Of a stretch of 64,000 nucleotides of DNA, positions 28,570 to 37,522 are shown one piece after another. The notes under the pieces are model-generated. The model saw nothing but the letters and a program-made list of their open reading frames with translations. It had not been told where the DNA came from and did not search any database. The position numbers were made by a program, and so were the translations under genes. The DNA lies in contig NZ_QMIK01000005.1 in assembly GCF_003316845.1 (NCBI RefSeq), forward strand, positions 186,001 to 250,000, read 5' to 3'. Origin of the DNA: Cognataquiflexum aquatile (GTDB lineage: Bacteria > Bacteroidota > Bacteroidia > Cytophagales > Cyclobacteriaceae). Position 1 is the stretch's first letter; each line of letters starts with the position of its first letter.

Positions 28570-29136
28570 TCACAAAAACAGCTTCTTATCCCTGATATAA
28601 TCCTCTACAGATTGGGGAATAAGATACCTTACGGAGTTCCCGTTTTTGATTGCGTCCCGAATAAATGTCGCAGAAATATCCATCAGTGGCGCCTCTACAA
28701 ACCTGATGTTGGGATGTGTCAAACCCGGTTGCTCTCCCGGACGGGGATAGACGTAGAGCCCGTACTGCTCCAAGATAACTTCAAAATTTTTCCATTTGTG
28801 GAAGTGTGTCAGGTTGTCCCCTCCGACGATCAGTCGAAATTGATGATTGGGATGCTTTTCGGAAAGGTAGGTGAGTGTATCGATGGTATAGCTTGGCCTT
28901 GGCATGTGAAACTCCACATCGGAGGCCCTAAAATAAAAATGATCGGCAATGGCGAGCTCTACCATTTTAAGCCGATCAAATTCATGTAACAATGAATTTT
29001 GTTTCTTGAAGGGATTCTGCGGACTGACAACAAACCAGATTTCGTCCAAATCAGTCCTGTCCTGCATCACATTGGCGATGATCAAATGGCCGATGTGAAC
29101 AGGATTAAAAGATCCAAAAAACAATCCTATTTTCAA
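28570..29136 (-). CDS. nadD: Nicotinate-nucleotide adenylyltransferase
   Basis: A 188-residue nucleotidyltransferase. The N-terminal GSFNPVHIGHLIIA holds the HxGH ATP-binding motif, and the C-terminal ISATFIRDAIKNG holds the SxTxxR motif. It adenylates nicotinate mononucleotide in NAD synthesis. It is the last gene of a sigma - anti-sigma - gmk - nadD run and follows gmk by 13 bases. Confidence 0.95.
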   Translation of the reverse strand: MKIGLFFGSFNPVHIGHLIIANVMQDRTDLDEIWFVVSPQNPFKKQNSLLHEFDRLKMVELAIADHFYFRASDVEFHMPRPSYTIDTLTYLSEKHPNHQFRLIVGGDNLTHFHKWKNFEVILEQYGLYVYPRPGEQPGLTHPNIRFVEAPLMDISATFIRDAIKNGNSVRYLIPQSVEDYIRDKKLFL

Positions 29137-29149
29137 AATAACTGTATGA

Positions 29150-29722
29150 TTATTTGGCTAGAAAATCCCCTACCAGCTTCTCCGCCTCAGCAAAAGATTT
29201 TTCTTTTTCGTCATTTAAGATAATGACATCGAATCTATCCTGAAAGGTACTCTCAAATTTTGCCTTGTAAAGCCTTCTTGAAAGGCTTTCTTCAGATTCT
29301 GTCCCCCGGTCTTTGAGTCTTTCATGCAATACTTCCAATGAAGGAACTTTGACAAAAACCGCAAGTGCCTGCTCCCCAAAATACTTTTTGAGATTGATCC
29401 CTCCTTTGACATCCACATCAAAGATCACATGCTTGCCTTCGTCCCAAAGCCTTTGGATTTCCTCTTTTAGTGTTCCATAGAAATTACCTTCGTAGACTTC
29501 TTCCCACTCGATAAATTCGTTGTTGTCAATTTTATTTTTGAAATCTTCGGGTGTCAAAAAATAATAATCTTTTCCGTTTTCTTCTGTTCTGCCTCTTTTA
29601 TCCCGCGTAGAAGCGGATATGGAAAAGCCCAGATTTGGAAACTTGCTCAAAAGGTGTCTGACGATGGTGGTTTTGCCCGATCCGGATGGGGCTGAAAAAA
29701 TGATGGCTTTTCCTGAGGACAT
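29150..29722 (-). CDS. gmk: Guanylate kinase
   Basis: A 190-residue P-loop kinase with [20 protein letters not shown] at the N-terminus and the GMP-binding [20 protein letters not shown]. It phosphorylates GMP to GDP in the cytoplasm. It starts 6 bases after the anti-sigma gene ends, so it may share the sigma factor's transcript. Confidence 0.95.
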   Translation of the reverse strand: MSSGKAIIFSAPSGSGKTTIVRHLLSKFPNLGFSISASTRDKRGRTEENGKDYYFLTPEDFKNKIDNNEFIEWEEVYEGNFYGTLKEEIQRLWDEGKHVIFDVDVKGGINLKKYFGEQALAVFVKVPSLEVLHERLKDRGTESEESLSRRLYKAKFESTFQDRFDVIILNDEKEKSFAEAEKLVGDFLAK

Positions 29723-29728
29723 GGCGGG

Positions 29729-30001
29729 TTATTTTTTATCCTGGATGATCTCTCTGATGCTGGCCTCAAGTTCGCTTGGGACAGTTTGTTTGGTACATTT
29801 TGTTTTTAGAACATCGCGGATCGCTTGCTCCAAATGGAAATGCTTGAAACAGGGTTCACATTTGGCCAATTTTTCATTGAGCATTTCCTTTGAATTGGGC
29901 ATGTTCTCCCCGTCCAAAATGCTCTCCAAAAGTTGAAAACATTTACTGACATCTGAACATGAAAGCTTCCTTTCTCCGGATGGTGTAGAATTATCGTCCA
30001 T
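29729..30001 (-). CDS. Probable anti-sigma factor, cysteine-rich
   Basis: A 90-residue soluble protein with LSCSDVSKC near the start and KLAKCEPCFKHFHLEQAI in the middle. The CxxC followed by a helix resembles the zinc-binding anti-sigma domain, but the His normally three residues before the first Cys is not in its usual place. Position directly after an ECF sigma gene (42-base gap) supports the role. There is no membrane span, so any signal would be sensed in the cytoplasm, perhaps redox through the cysteines (inference). Confidence 0.65.
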   Translation of the reverse strand: MDDNSTPSGERKLSCSDVSKCFQLLESILDGENMPNSKEMLNEKLAKCEPCFKHFHLEQAIRDVLKTKCTKQTVPSELEASIREIIQDKK

Positions 30002-30043
30002 TTTTAAACTTACTTGATAAACTGAAATTAAATTTAATTCGCT

Positions 30044-30664
30044 TTATTCTGAATATTCAGACTCGGGATTGTTGTCCTCCTCATCATTGCCATATCCCAT
30101 TGTGGATGCATAGGAACGCAGTTGATCTTTCAATAAGTTCCTTGCCCTGTGCAATCTTGATCTGACAGTGCCAATGGGTATATCTAATATTTTGGCCATC
30201 TCTTCGTAGGTGAATCCTTCGAGATCGCACAGGATGATCACCGTCCTGAAATCCACTGCCAGACTGTTGAGCGCATTGGATATTTCGTCGCCAAGCATGT
30301 CCTTGACAGCATCTACCCGCAGGTCGGTGGTACTGCTGTAATCAACATCATCTGAATTGTAATAAGTTTCAACTTCCTGATAATCAATTTTGGCAGGTTG
30401 CTTGCTCTTCTTTCGGTAATCGTTGATGAAGGAATTTTTCAGGATACGGAACAGCCAGGCTTTGGCATTGGTTCCCTGCTCGAAGGAGTTGATAAACCGA
30501 AAAGCTTTGAGATAGGTATCTTGCACCAAATCTTTGGCATCATCCTCGTCAAATGTCAGCCTGTAGGCAAAATTGTACATGGAATCTATGTTTGGCATAA
30601 ACTCCTGATCGAAGATTTTACTCTTTTCCTGTTCGGAATATTTTTTTCTCTGAACTTCAGACAT
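30044..30664 (-). CDS. ECF-type RNA polymerase sigma factor with adjacent anti-sigma gene
   Basis: A 206-residue sigma-70 family protein. Region 2 has DAKDLVQDTYLKAFRFINSF and AWLFRILKNSFINDYRKK. Region 4 has FRTVIILCDLEGFTYEEMAK and IPIGTVRSRLHRARNLL. The C-terminus is a strongly acidic tail. This type, followed by a small cysteine-rich anti-sigma, is common in Bacteroidota. The ATG at 30664 was chosen over a TTG at 30673. It is divergent from the acyltransferase at 30790. Confidence 0.9.
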   Translation of the reverse strand: MSEVQRKKYSEQEKSKIFDQEFMPNIDSMYNFAYRLTFDEDDAKDLVQDTYLKAFRFINSFEQGTNAKAWLFRILKNSFINDYRKKSKQPAKIDYQEVETYYNSDDVDYSSTTDLRVDAVKDMLGDEISNALNSLAVDFRTVIILCDLEGFTYEEMAKILDIPIGTVRSRLHRARNLLKDQLRSYASTMGYGNDEEDNNPESEYSE

Positions 30665-30789
30665 AAGATTCAAAAGTAATCATTGGAAGAATTTATCACT
30701 AATATTTTCAAATAAAGTCGGCGGTTTTGGCTTATTTTGAAATTTACATTCCCTTTGCCCTTTAACCTGTCATAACGATTGACTTTCGC

Positions 30790-31623
30790 ATGATTATAGC
30801 CAGACTGATATCCTACTTGCCGCTGTGGGTACTGTATTTGTTTACAGATGTTCTCTATCTATTTGGATACCATGTTTTGAAATACAGACAAAAAGTCATT
30901 ATTGATAATCTTTTACATGCTTTCCCAGAAAAATCGGACAAAGAAAGAAAAGCCATTTCAAAAAAATTCTTCCGTAACCTGACCGATACATTTGCCGAAA
31001 CACTGAAGTTTTTCACCATCAGTCAGAAGGAAATCGAAAAAAGAATAGTCATCCTCAATGGGCATCTTATGAAAGAAAGGGTCGACCGAGGGGAAATTGT
31101 CCTTTTGGTCAGTGGACATTTTATCAATTGGGAAGCGTATGTAATTGGCTATAAAGCACTGCTGGATAACAGACTGGAGACCGTATATTCCAAACTCTCC
31201 AATGGGTTTTTCAATTCTCTCATGATGAATATCCGGGGAAGGTTTGGTGGAACATTGGTCGAAAAATCAAACTTCACAAGAAATTTTCTGGAAAAAAGGA
31301 ACGTTCCGCGGAGTATCGGCCTCGCTGCAGACCAAAGACCTGACAATGCCGATATCAGATACACTGCCAAGTTTATGAATAGGGAAACGGCTTTTTTTGA
31401 AGGCCCCGAGAAACTCGCCAAAAGAAACGGCTATGCAGTTTACTATTGCAATATGAAGAGGCCAAAAAGAGGTCATTACATCATGACGTACGAATTGGTT
31501 TGTGAACCACCCTATACCGATTCACTGCCCCACAGTGTCACAGAGGCATTTATCCAACTTACAGAAAAAGGAATCCGAGAGCAGCCCGAAATCTACCTTT
31601 GGAGCCACAACAGGTGGAAGTAA
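30790..31623 (+). CDS. LpxL/HtrB-like lipid A acyltransferase
   Basis: A 277-residue membrane-anchored acyltransferase. An N-terminal hydrophobic helix is followed by the active-site motif H-x4-E (His110, Glu115 in SGHFINWEA), the family's typical placement, and by AADQRPDNAD and PEIYLWSHNRWK. Family members add a secondary acyl chain to lipid A at the inner-membrane face, though some act on other lipids. It stands alone on the plus strand before the helicase gene. Confidence 0.85.
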   Translation: MIIARLISYLPLWVLYLFTDVLYLFGYHVLKYRQKVIIDNLLHAFPEKSDKERKAISKKFFRNLTDTFAETLKFFTISQKEIEKRIVILNGHLMKERVDRGEIVLLVSGHFINWEAYVIGYKALLDNRLETVYSKLSNGFFNSLMMNIRGRFGGTLVEKSNFTRNFLEKRNVPRSIGLAADQRPDNADIRYTAKFMNRETAFFEGPEKLAKRNGYAVYYCNMKRPKRGHYIMTYELVCEPPYTDSLPHSVTEAFIQLTEKGIREQPEIYLWSHNRWK

Positions 31624-31653
31624 ACTTAATTTCCTTTGGCCATTCAAAATCCC

Positions 31654-31661
31654 TAACTTTG
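31654..31661 (+). promoter_or_regulatory. Candidate -7 element of the helicase gene
   Basis: TAACTTTG matches TAnnTTTG and lies 24 bases before the ATG at 31686. The nearest TTG upstream (31636-31638) is at a 15-base spacing, shorter than usual. Confidence 0.3.
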
Positions 31662-31685
31662 GGACTTGTTGGATTAAATTGACGC

Positions 31686-33938
31686 ATGGATTATTTAAAA
31701 GGACTCAATCCCCCCCAAAGAGAAGCAGTAGAACATACAGATGGCCCGGTGATGATCATCGCAGGTGCCGGTTCAGGAAAGACAAGGGTACTCACCTACC
31801 GGATTGCACACCTGATCCATGCCAAAGGAGTCGATCCTTTCAATATCCTGTCCCTTACTTTTACCAACAAAGCCGCTGCGGAAATGAAACTCCGCATCGA
31901 AAAACTCATCGGACTCGATGCACGCAATACCTGGATGGGCACTTTTCACTCCACTTTTGCGAAAATCCTCCGGGTAGAAGCTGACAAAATCGGTTATCCC
32001 TCCAACTTTACCATCTATGACACCGATGACAGCAAGTCTTTGATCAGAACCATTGTCAAAGAAATGAAGCTGGATGACAAGGTGTACAAGCCAAGCACGG
32101 TCCTGTCGAGGATTTCCGGTGCCAAAAACAGGTTGATTGCCTGGGAAACCTACCTCAATGATCCCTTCATCAAGGCAGACGACGAAGCAGCCATGAAACC
32201 TAGGATGGGAGAAATCTACAAAAACTACCAAAAACGGCTCTTCCGCTCGGGAGCAATGGATTTTGACGATTTGCTTTTCAATACCAATGTCCTTTTCAGA
32301 GATCACCTCGATGTGCTGAACAAATACCAGCAGCGCTTCAAATATGTGATGGTGGATGAGTTTCAGGATACCAATGTCTCCCAATACCTCATCACCAAAA
32401 AACTCGCATCGGTCCACCAAAACATCTGTGTCGTCGGAGACGATGCGCAGAGTATCTATGCCTTTCGCGGCGCGGATATCCAGAATATCCTGAATTTTGA
32501 AAAGGATTATCCAGACCTGTTTATCGTCAAACTCGAGCAAAATTACCGCTCCACCAAAAATATCGTACAGGCAGCCAACAGCATCATTGCAAAAAATAAA
32601 GCCCAATTAAAAAAAGACATCTGGACCAAAAATACAGAAGGTGACCTGATCGAACTGATCAAGGCAAGTTCGGATAATGAGGAAGGCAGGTTGGTGGCTA
32701 CGACAATTTTCGAAGAGAAAAACAATAAAAAACTCAACAACAGCGACTTTGCTGTGCTCTACCGCACCAACTCCCAATCCAGGTCCATAGAGGAAGCTTT
32801 GAGGAAAATGAACATTACCTACAAAATCGTGGGAGGTCTGTCATTTTACCAAAGGAAGGAAATCAAAGACCTTTTGGCCTATCTCCGCTTTGTGGTCAAC
32901 CATGAAGACGAGGAAGCATTCAAGCGGATCATCAATTATCCCAAAAGAGGAATCGGAGATTCGACAGTCGAAAAAATGCTTGTCGCTGCCTATGAACATG
33001 ACATCCCGCTTTGGGATGTCATCCAAAATGCAGCCAGTTTCTTGGGAGGCCGTGCAGCCAATTCTGTGGATGATTTCTGCACGATGATCAAAAGTTTTGG
33101 GATCGAGGTGGAAAGAAAAGACGCTTTTGAGGCAGCCTCCAGCATTGCCAAACAATCTGGATTGTTGAAGGATTTGTATGAGGACAAAACCATAGAAGGC
33201 CTGAACCGGTATGAAAACGTACAGGAATTGCTCAATGCGATCAAAGAATATGTCGACAATCCTGAAAATCCCGAAAAAAGCCTAGGGGCTTTCCTTCAGG
33301 AAATCGCCCTGCTGACTGACAATGATCGGGATAAGGACACTACGGATTCTGTCACTTTGATGACAATCCACTCCTCCAAGGGACTGGAATTCAAGCAGGT
33401 TTTTGTTGTGGGCATGGAAGAAGACCTTTTCCCATCCCAGATGATGATGCAGAGCAGGGAAGACTTGGAAGAAGAAAGAAGGCTCTTTTATGTGGCTTCT
33501 ACTCGGGCAATGGACAAATTGTACCTGACTTATGCTTTGACTCGGTATCGTTTTGGTCGGTTGCTGAACTGTGAACCGAGCCGCTTCCTCGAGGAAGTCG
33601 ATCCGATGTGCATCCGCGTCAATAAAAGGATGACATCTGCACTTGCGGGAGCTTTGAGAAATGAGTCAAGCGAGGGAAAATCGGGTTTTGTGGGCATCAA
33701 AAACCAAAGTCAAAGACCGATGACCACGGCCAAAATCCATACCCCAAGTCCTGACTTTAAACCTTCCAATACCAACAACCTTCGGAAAGGGGCCAAAGTG
33801 GAGCATCCTAAATTCGGTTTTGGACTTGTGAGCAAAATCGAAACCGAAGGAATTAACAGAAAAGCAACCATTCAATTCGATAATTTTGGAGAGAAGACAT
33901 TATTACTTAGCTTTGCGAAGCTTCGAATCATCGAATAG
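31686..33938 (+). CDS. uvrD: UvrD/PcrA-type ATP-dependent DNA helicase
   Basis: A 750-residue superfamily 1A helicase. The N-terminal Q-motif LNPPQREAVEH is followed by Walker A AGAGSGKT (residues 26-33), motif Ib MGTFHSTFAKILR, Walker B VMVDEFQDTN, motif III GDDAQSIYAFRGAD, motif IV EQNYRSTKNI, motif V VTLMTIHSSKGLEF and motif VI RRLFYVASTRAMD. The C-terminal tail (about 680-750) is a PcrA-like Tudor-type module with KVEHPKFGFGLV. It unwinds DNA in repair and in rescue of replication and transcription. Whether to call it UvrD or PcrA is a matter of naming. Confidence 0.93.
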   Translation: MDYLKGLNPPQREAVEHTDGPVMIIAGAGSGKTRVLTYRIAHLIHAKGVDPFNILSLTFTNKAAAEMKLRIEKLIGLDARNTWMGTFHSTFAKILRVEADKIGYPSNFTIYDTDDSKSLIRTIVKEMKLDDKVYKPSTVLSRISGAKNRLIAWETYLNDPFIKADDEAAMKPRMGEIYKNYQKRLFRSGAMDFDDLLFNTNVLFRDHLDVLNKYQQRFKYVMVDEFQDTNVSQYLITKKLASVHQNICVVGDDAQSIYAFRGADIQNILNFEKDYPDLFIVKLEQNYRSTKNIVQAANSIIAKNKAQLKKDIWTKNTEGDLIELIKASSDNEEGRLVATTIFEEKNNKKLNNSDFAVLYRTNSQSRSIEEALRKMNITYKIVGGLSFYQRKEIKDLLAYLRFVVNHEDEEAFKRIINYPKRGIGDSTVEKMLVAAYEHDIPLWDVIQNAASFLGGRAANSVDDFCTMIKSFGIEVERKDAFEAASSIAKQSGLLKDLYEDKTIEGLNRYENVQELLNAIKEYVDNPENPEKSLGAFLQEIALLTDNDRDKDTTDSVTLMTIHSSKGLEFKQVFVVGMEEDLFPSQMMMQSREDLEEERRLFYVASTRAMDKLYLTYALTRYRFGRLLNCEPSRFLEEVDPMCIRVNKRMTSALAGALRNESSEGKSGFVGIKNQSQRPMTTAKIHTPSPDFKPSNTNNLRKGAKVEHPKFGFGLVSKIETEGINRKATIQFDNFGEKTLLLSFAKLRIIE

Positions 33939-33994
33939 ACCAATCCCCCATTAAAAGTTTTTTTACTTTAACAATCGTACCAACGGGAGACAAC

Positions 33995-34666
33995 ATGAGC
34001 AATCAAGAAATTACCGATAAGCATTCAGTCATATTGAAAGAATACGGAAAAAACATCCAACGTCTTTCCATTTACATTTCCGAAATGGAAGACAGGGAAA
34101 AGCGCACCCAAAGTGCCTACCTTTTGGTAGAGATGGTCAAGCAGCTCAACCCATCCATGAAAGCAGAAAACGACCAAAAGATTTGGGATGACCTGCATAT
34201 CATGTCTGATTTCGCTTTGGATGTCGATGGACCTTATCCAAGCCCTCAAAGAGAATTGCTCTATAAAAAGCCCGCTCCGATCGGTTATCCAAAAGGAGAA
34301 ATCAAATTCAAACATTACGGCAGAAACATTGAAAAACTGATCGAAAAGGCTGTCGAAATCGAAGATGATGAGGAGCAGGAAGCTGCGATCATCTACATCG
34401 GCCAGTTGATGAGGAGTTTTCATTCTACCTGGAACAGAGAAAACTTCGATGACGGGATCATTTTGGACGACATCAAAACCCTTTCCAAAGGCAAACTGCA
34501 CATTGACTTGGAGAAAGTGAGAGAAATGGGACTTTTTGAAACCAATACAAGAAGAGATTTCAAATTACCTTCCGAGCCGGAAGTCAATACCAATACCAAC
34601 CGCAGGAAATTCAGCGGAGGTAATGAAAGAAGAAGAAACAACGGCGGCCATAAAAAGCGTAGATAA
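33995..34666 (+). CDS. DUF4290 family protein
   Basis: A 223-residue cytoplasmic protein matching the Bacteroidota DUF4290 family as I recall it: LKEYGKNIQRLSIYI, then a second related block FKHYGRNIEKLIEKAVEIED, suggesting an internal duplication. The last ~40 residues are basic and low in complexity (Asn, Arg, Gly, Lys), possibly a nucleic-acid-binding tail. Function unknown. It directly abuts murA (its stop codon touches the murA ATG), so the two are co-translated. Confidence 0.8.
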   Translation: MSNQEITDKHSVILKEYGKNIQRLSIYISEMEDREKRTQSAYLLVEMVKQLNPSMKAENDQKIWDDLHIMSDFALDVDGPYPSPQRELLYKKPAPIGYPKGEIKFKHYGRNIEKLIEKAVEIEDDEEQEAAIIYIGQLMRSFHSTWNRENFDDGIILDDIKTLSKGKLHIDLEKVREMGLFETNTRRDFKLPSEPEVNTNTNRRKFSGGNERRRNNGGHKKRR

Positions 34667-35971
34667 ATGTCATCATTCAAAGTAAAAGGCGGCCTCAAAC
34701 TGAAGGGTGAAATTATCCCTCAAGGTGCCAAAAACGAAGCACTCCAGATCCTTTGCGCGGTGCTCCTTTCTCCCGACAAAATCACCATCCACAAAATCCC
34801 TGATATCAGAGATGTCAATAAACTCATTGAGCTTTTGTCTGACATGGGAGTCAAAGTGGAAAAAGTAGGTCCAGAATCTTATACTTTTCAAGCGGATAAT
34901 GTTGACCTGAACTACCTCGATACAGATGACTTTCTCAAAAAAGCATCTGCACTCAGAGGTTCTGTGATGATCCTCGGACCACTTTTGGGGAGGTTTGGAC
35001 ATGGAAGATTATCTAAGCCCGGAGGCGACAAAATCGGGCGTAGGAGAATGGATACCCACTTTTACGGTTTCCAAAAACTCGGGGCCGAATTCCACTACGA
35101 CAGCAAAAGAGAGATTTTCCATATCGATGGCAAAAACCTGAAAGGTGCCTACATGCTATTGGATGAGGCGTCCGTGACCGGAACTGCCAATATCGTCATG
35201 GCAGCAGTGATGGCAGAAGGCAAAACCACCATCTACAACGCCGCCTGCGAACCTTACCTACAGCAGCTTTGCGACATGCTCAACCGTATGGGTGCAAAAA
35301 TCACCGGAGTAGGTTCCAACCTTTTACATATCGAAGGAGTCAAATCCCTCAAAGGAACAGAACATACTATGCTTCCGGATATGATTGAGATCGGATCATT
35401 TATCGGCCTTGCTGCAATGACCCAATCCGAAATCACCATCAAGGACGCCCAAATCCACCGATTGGGAATCATTCCCGATACTTTCAAAAGGATGGGGATC
35501 AAAATGGAATTCCGTGGAGATGATATTTTTATCCCTTCACAGAAGCATTACGAAATCGAAACCTTCATTGACGGATCTATCCTGACTGTCGCCGATGCGA
35601 TATGGCCGGGATTCACGCCTGATTTGCTGAGTATCATTTTGGTCACGGCTACACAGGCTAAAGGAACAGTTTTGGTACATCAGAAGATGTTCGAAAGCCG
35701 TCTCTTCTTTGTCGATAAGCTGATCGACATGGGTGCGCAGATTATCCTTTGTGATCCTCACAGAGCAACTGTTATCGGTTTGGATCGAAAATACCCACTT
35801 AGAGGAATCCGCATGACCTCTCCTGATATTAGGGCCGGGGTTTCGTTATTGATCGCAGCACTTTCTGCAGAAGGCACTTCCATCATTGACAATATCGAGC
35901 AGATCGACAGAGGCTATCAATTTATCGACAAGAGGCTGAATGCGATAGGGGCAGAGATTGAAAGATTGTAA
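34667..35971 (+). CDS. murA: UDP-N-acetylglucosamine 1-carboxyvinyltransferase with Asp in place of the active-site Cys
   Basis: A 434-residue EPSP-synthase-fold enzyme for the first committed step of peptidoglycan synthesis, moving enolpyruvate from PEP to UDP-GlcNAc. The N-terminal PQGAKNEALQILCAVLLS carries the catalytic Lys-Asn pair. The loop that normally holds the fosfomycin-reactive Cys115 reads KPGGDKIGRRR, with Asp121 (GAC at 35027-35029). A Cys-to-Asp change at this site is known from mycobacteria and Chlamydia to keep activity and abolish fosfomycin binding. The length is normal. It is followed by a good terminator. Confidence 0.95.
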   Translation: MSSFKVKGGLKLKGEIIPQGAKNEALQILCAVLLSPDKITIHKIPDIRDVNKLIELLSDMGVKVEKVGPESYTFQADNVDLNYLDTDDFLKKASALRGSVMILGPLLGRFGHGRLSKPGGDKIGRRRMDTHFYGFQKLGAEFHYDSKREIFHIDGKNLKGAYMLLDEASVTGTANIVMAAVMAEGKTTIYNAACEPYLQQLCDMLNRMGAKITGVGSNLLHIEGVKSLKGTEHTMLPDMIEIGSFIGLAAMTQSEITIKDAQIHRLGIIPDTFKRMGIKMEFRGDDIFIPSQKHYEIETFIDGSILTVADAIWPGFTPDLLSIILVTATQAKGTVLVHQKMFESRLFFVDKLIDMGAQIILCDPHRATVIGLDRKYPLRGIRMTSPDIRAGVSLLIAALSAEGTSIIDNIEQIDRGYQFIDKRLNAIGAEIERL

Positions 35972-36038
35972 AATTGGAAGATTGAAAAATTTGAAGGTTC
36001 GAAGGTTACTTTTCAAAAACCATCATAAGAAATAGATT

Positions 36039-36070
36039 AAAAAACCTGAGCCTATCGCTCAGGTTTTTTT
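36039..36070. terminator. Bidirectional terminator between murA and a converging lipoprotein gene
   Basis: AAAAAACCTGAGC (36039-36051) pairs with GCTCAGGTTTTTT (36057-36069) around the loop CTATC, ending in T. The A-run on one side and the T-run on the other serve both strands. Confidence 0.88.
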
Positions 36071-36080
36071 ATTTGGCCCG

Positions 36081-37214
36081 TTACCTCGGTGGTAAAAACT
36101 TATCAAGAGGTTTGTAGTATCCTCCGCTACAGTTTTTATCAGTAGCCTCACAGCCTGTAGTAACGAAGACTGTTGAATTGTCAAGAAGACTGATAGATGT
36201 CACATTGGCACCTTTAAGACCTACTTTATCGAGCGGCAACAATCTTATTGCTTTGTTACTCATGGACAAACGGAAAATCGATCCCCTTTCAATTAGAACA
36301 ATGGTTTCGTTTATACTTGAAATGTTATCATCAAAAATCCCTAACCGACTTCGGTCTTCTTTAAAGATTTGGCCGGAATTATAAGTACCTATCAACTCAG
36401 GATTTTTTCCCGACAGATCAGACTTGTAAACCTTCAAAGGGAATGTTTCCCATCCATCACCTGCAAAAGTGATGATTTCATTTCCCACCTGTACCGATTT
36501 GGTATAAGATTCAAATCGCAGTTCCATATTGCCGTTTTGATCGAAATCAAAAGTCTTATTTGCGATCGTGACCCTCATGAAGTTTTCAAATACTTTTAAA
36601 CCGTAAATACTTACCCAATTATCGAAAAATTCCTCTTTGATCAGTTTCTGTTCCAATATCTCTACTTTACCATCAATGACTGCTGTCTTGAGCCAAAGGA
36701 AACTAGGGGTGTATTTCCATTCTCCAGTATTTTTTGGACCTTGATAAGGCACCAATACATTACCTTTTGGATCAATACCGATCTGATCCCCATACCTGGA
36801 AACGATTTGGTTGAATCCAAAAAAACCCGGGTCAATATCCTTCATCTTAAGGACAAGGGCATCTTCTTCAAAAGGCTTTCCAAGGGGCATAAGGATAAGC
36901 TCATCTGGTTTGATGGTGGCCATATGCTTGTCTGAGATGGGAAGCCTGTATAGGAAATTGTCTGGCAAAAAAGGACTGAGGTCAGAATATTTGTTTATAC
37001 CCCAAAGTGTCGCCTCACTGTATATTCTGATCTCAGACGCTGCATATAGCTTCCCGTTGATTTCTTTGGCACGGATAAGTCCTTCTGGAAAACTCAGTGA
37101 CTGTTTCCAAAACACACGTTCTTCTTTTTGTGGAGTTTCAATTGGTACACAGGAAAAAAAAGAAACACTGCAAACGAAAATCAAAAGAATCGGAAAACGG
37201 GCTGAACTTTTCAT
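36081..37214 (-). CDS. Lipoprotein of unknown function
   Basis: A 377-residue protein with a lipoprotein signal peptide; the lipid cysteine is Cys22 (VSFFSC). The rest is rich in short beta-strand-like segments (GKLYAASEIRIYSEATLWGI, FRLSMSNKAIRLLPLDKVG), which could form a propeller-like fold, but no domain is recognised. A Cys pair near the C-terminus (TTGCEATDKNCSGGYY) may form a disulfide. The ATG at 37214 gives a clean signal peptide, whereas the open frame runs up to 37313. It has no operon partner. Confidence 0.6.
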   Translation of the reverse strand: MKSSARFPILLIFVCSVSFFSCVPIETPQKEERVFWKQSLSFPEGLIRAKEINGKLYAASEIRIYSEATLWGINKYSDLSPFLPDNFLYRLPISDKHMATIKPDELILMPLGKPFEEDALVLKMKDIDPGFFGFNQIVSRYGDQIGIDPKGNVLVPYQGPKNTGEWKYTPSFLWLKTAVIDGKVEILEQKLIKEEFFDNWVSIYGLKVFENFMRVTIANKTFDFDQNGNMELRFESYTKSVQVGNEIITFAGDGWETFPLKVYKSDLSGKNPELIGTYNSGQIFKEDRSRLGIFDDNISSINETIVLIERGSIFRLSMSNKAIRLLPLDKVGLKGANVTSISLLDNSTVFVTTGCEATDKNCSGGYYKPLDKFLPPR

Positions 37215-37522
37215 AATGCGAATCCAGGTCTTGGGTATAATCTTCCAACGCTTAAAACTAAGAATTATTACTAAGGATATAAATAACCAATACCGGGTAT
37301 TTTCAAGGTTCAATATTGTAGTATAGCCATATCTCTATTTTCATTATGAAATTTTTTTCCTTTACTAACTCATATTGAAATATGAATAGCCAACAATAGA
37401 AAATATGAAGCGCATGCTAAATATCCATTTGTTTCCGCAGGTCACATTTTTGATTTTCTTTTCCTTTTCCACCAAAACATTTCCTAAATTCTCCTCCAAT
37501 TCAAACCAATAAACCCATTGTC
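37215..37522. other. Intergenic region with one short inverted repeat
   Basis: This divergent gap has no gene. A 16-base inverted repeat TCATATTGAAATATGA (37370-37385, 7-bp arms, 2-base centre) could be an operator for the dehydratase unit but could equally be chance in AT-rich DNA. Nothing else stands out. Confidence 0.35.
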
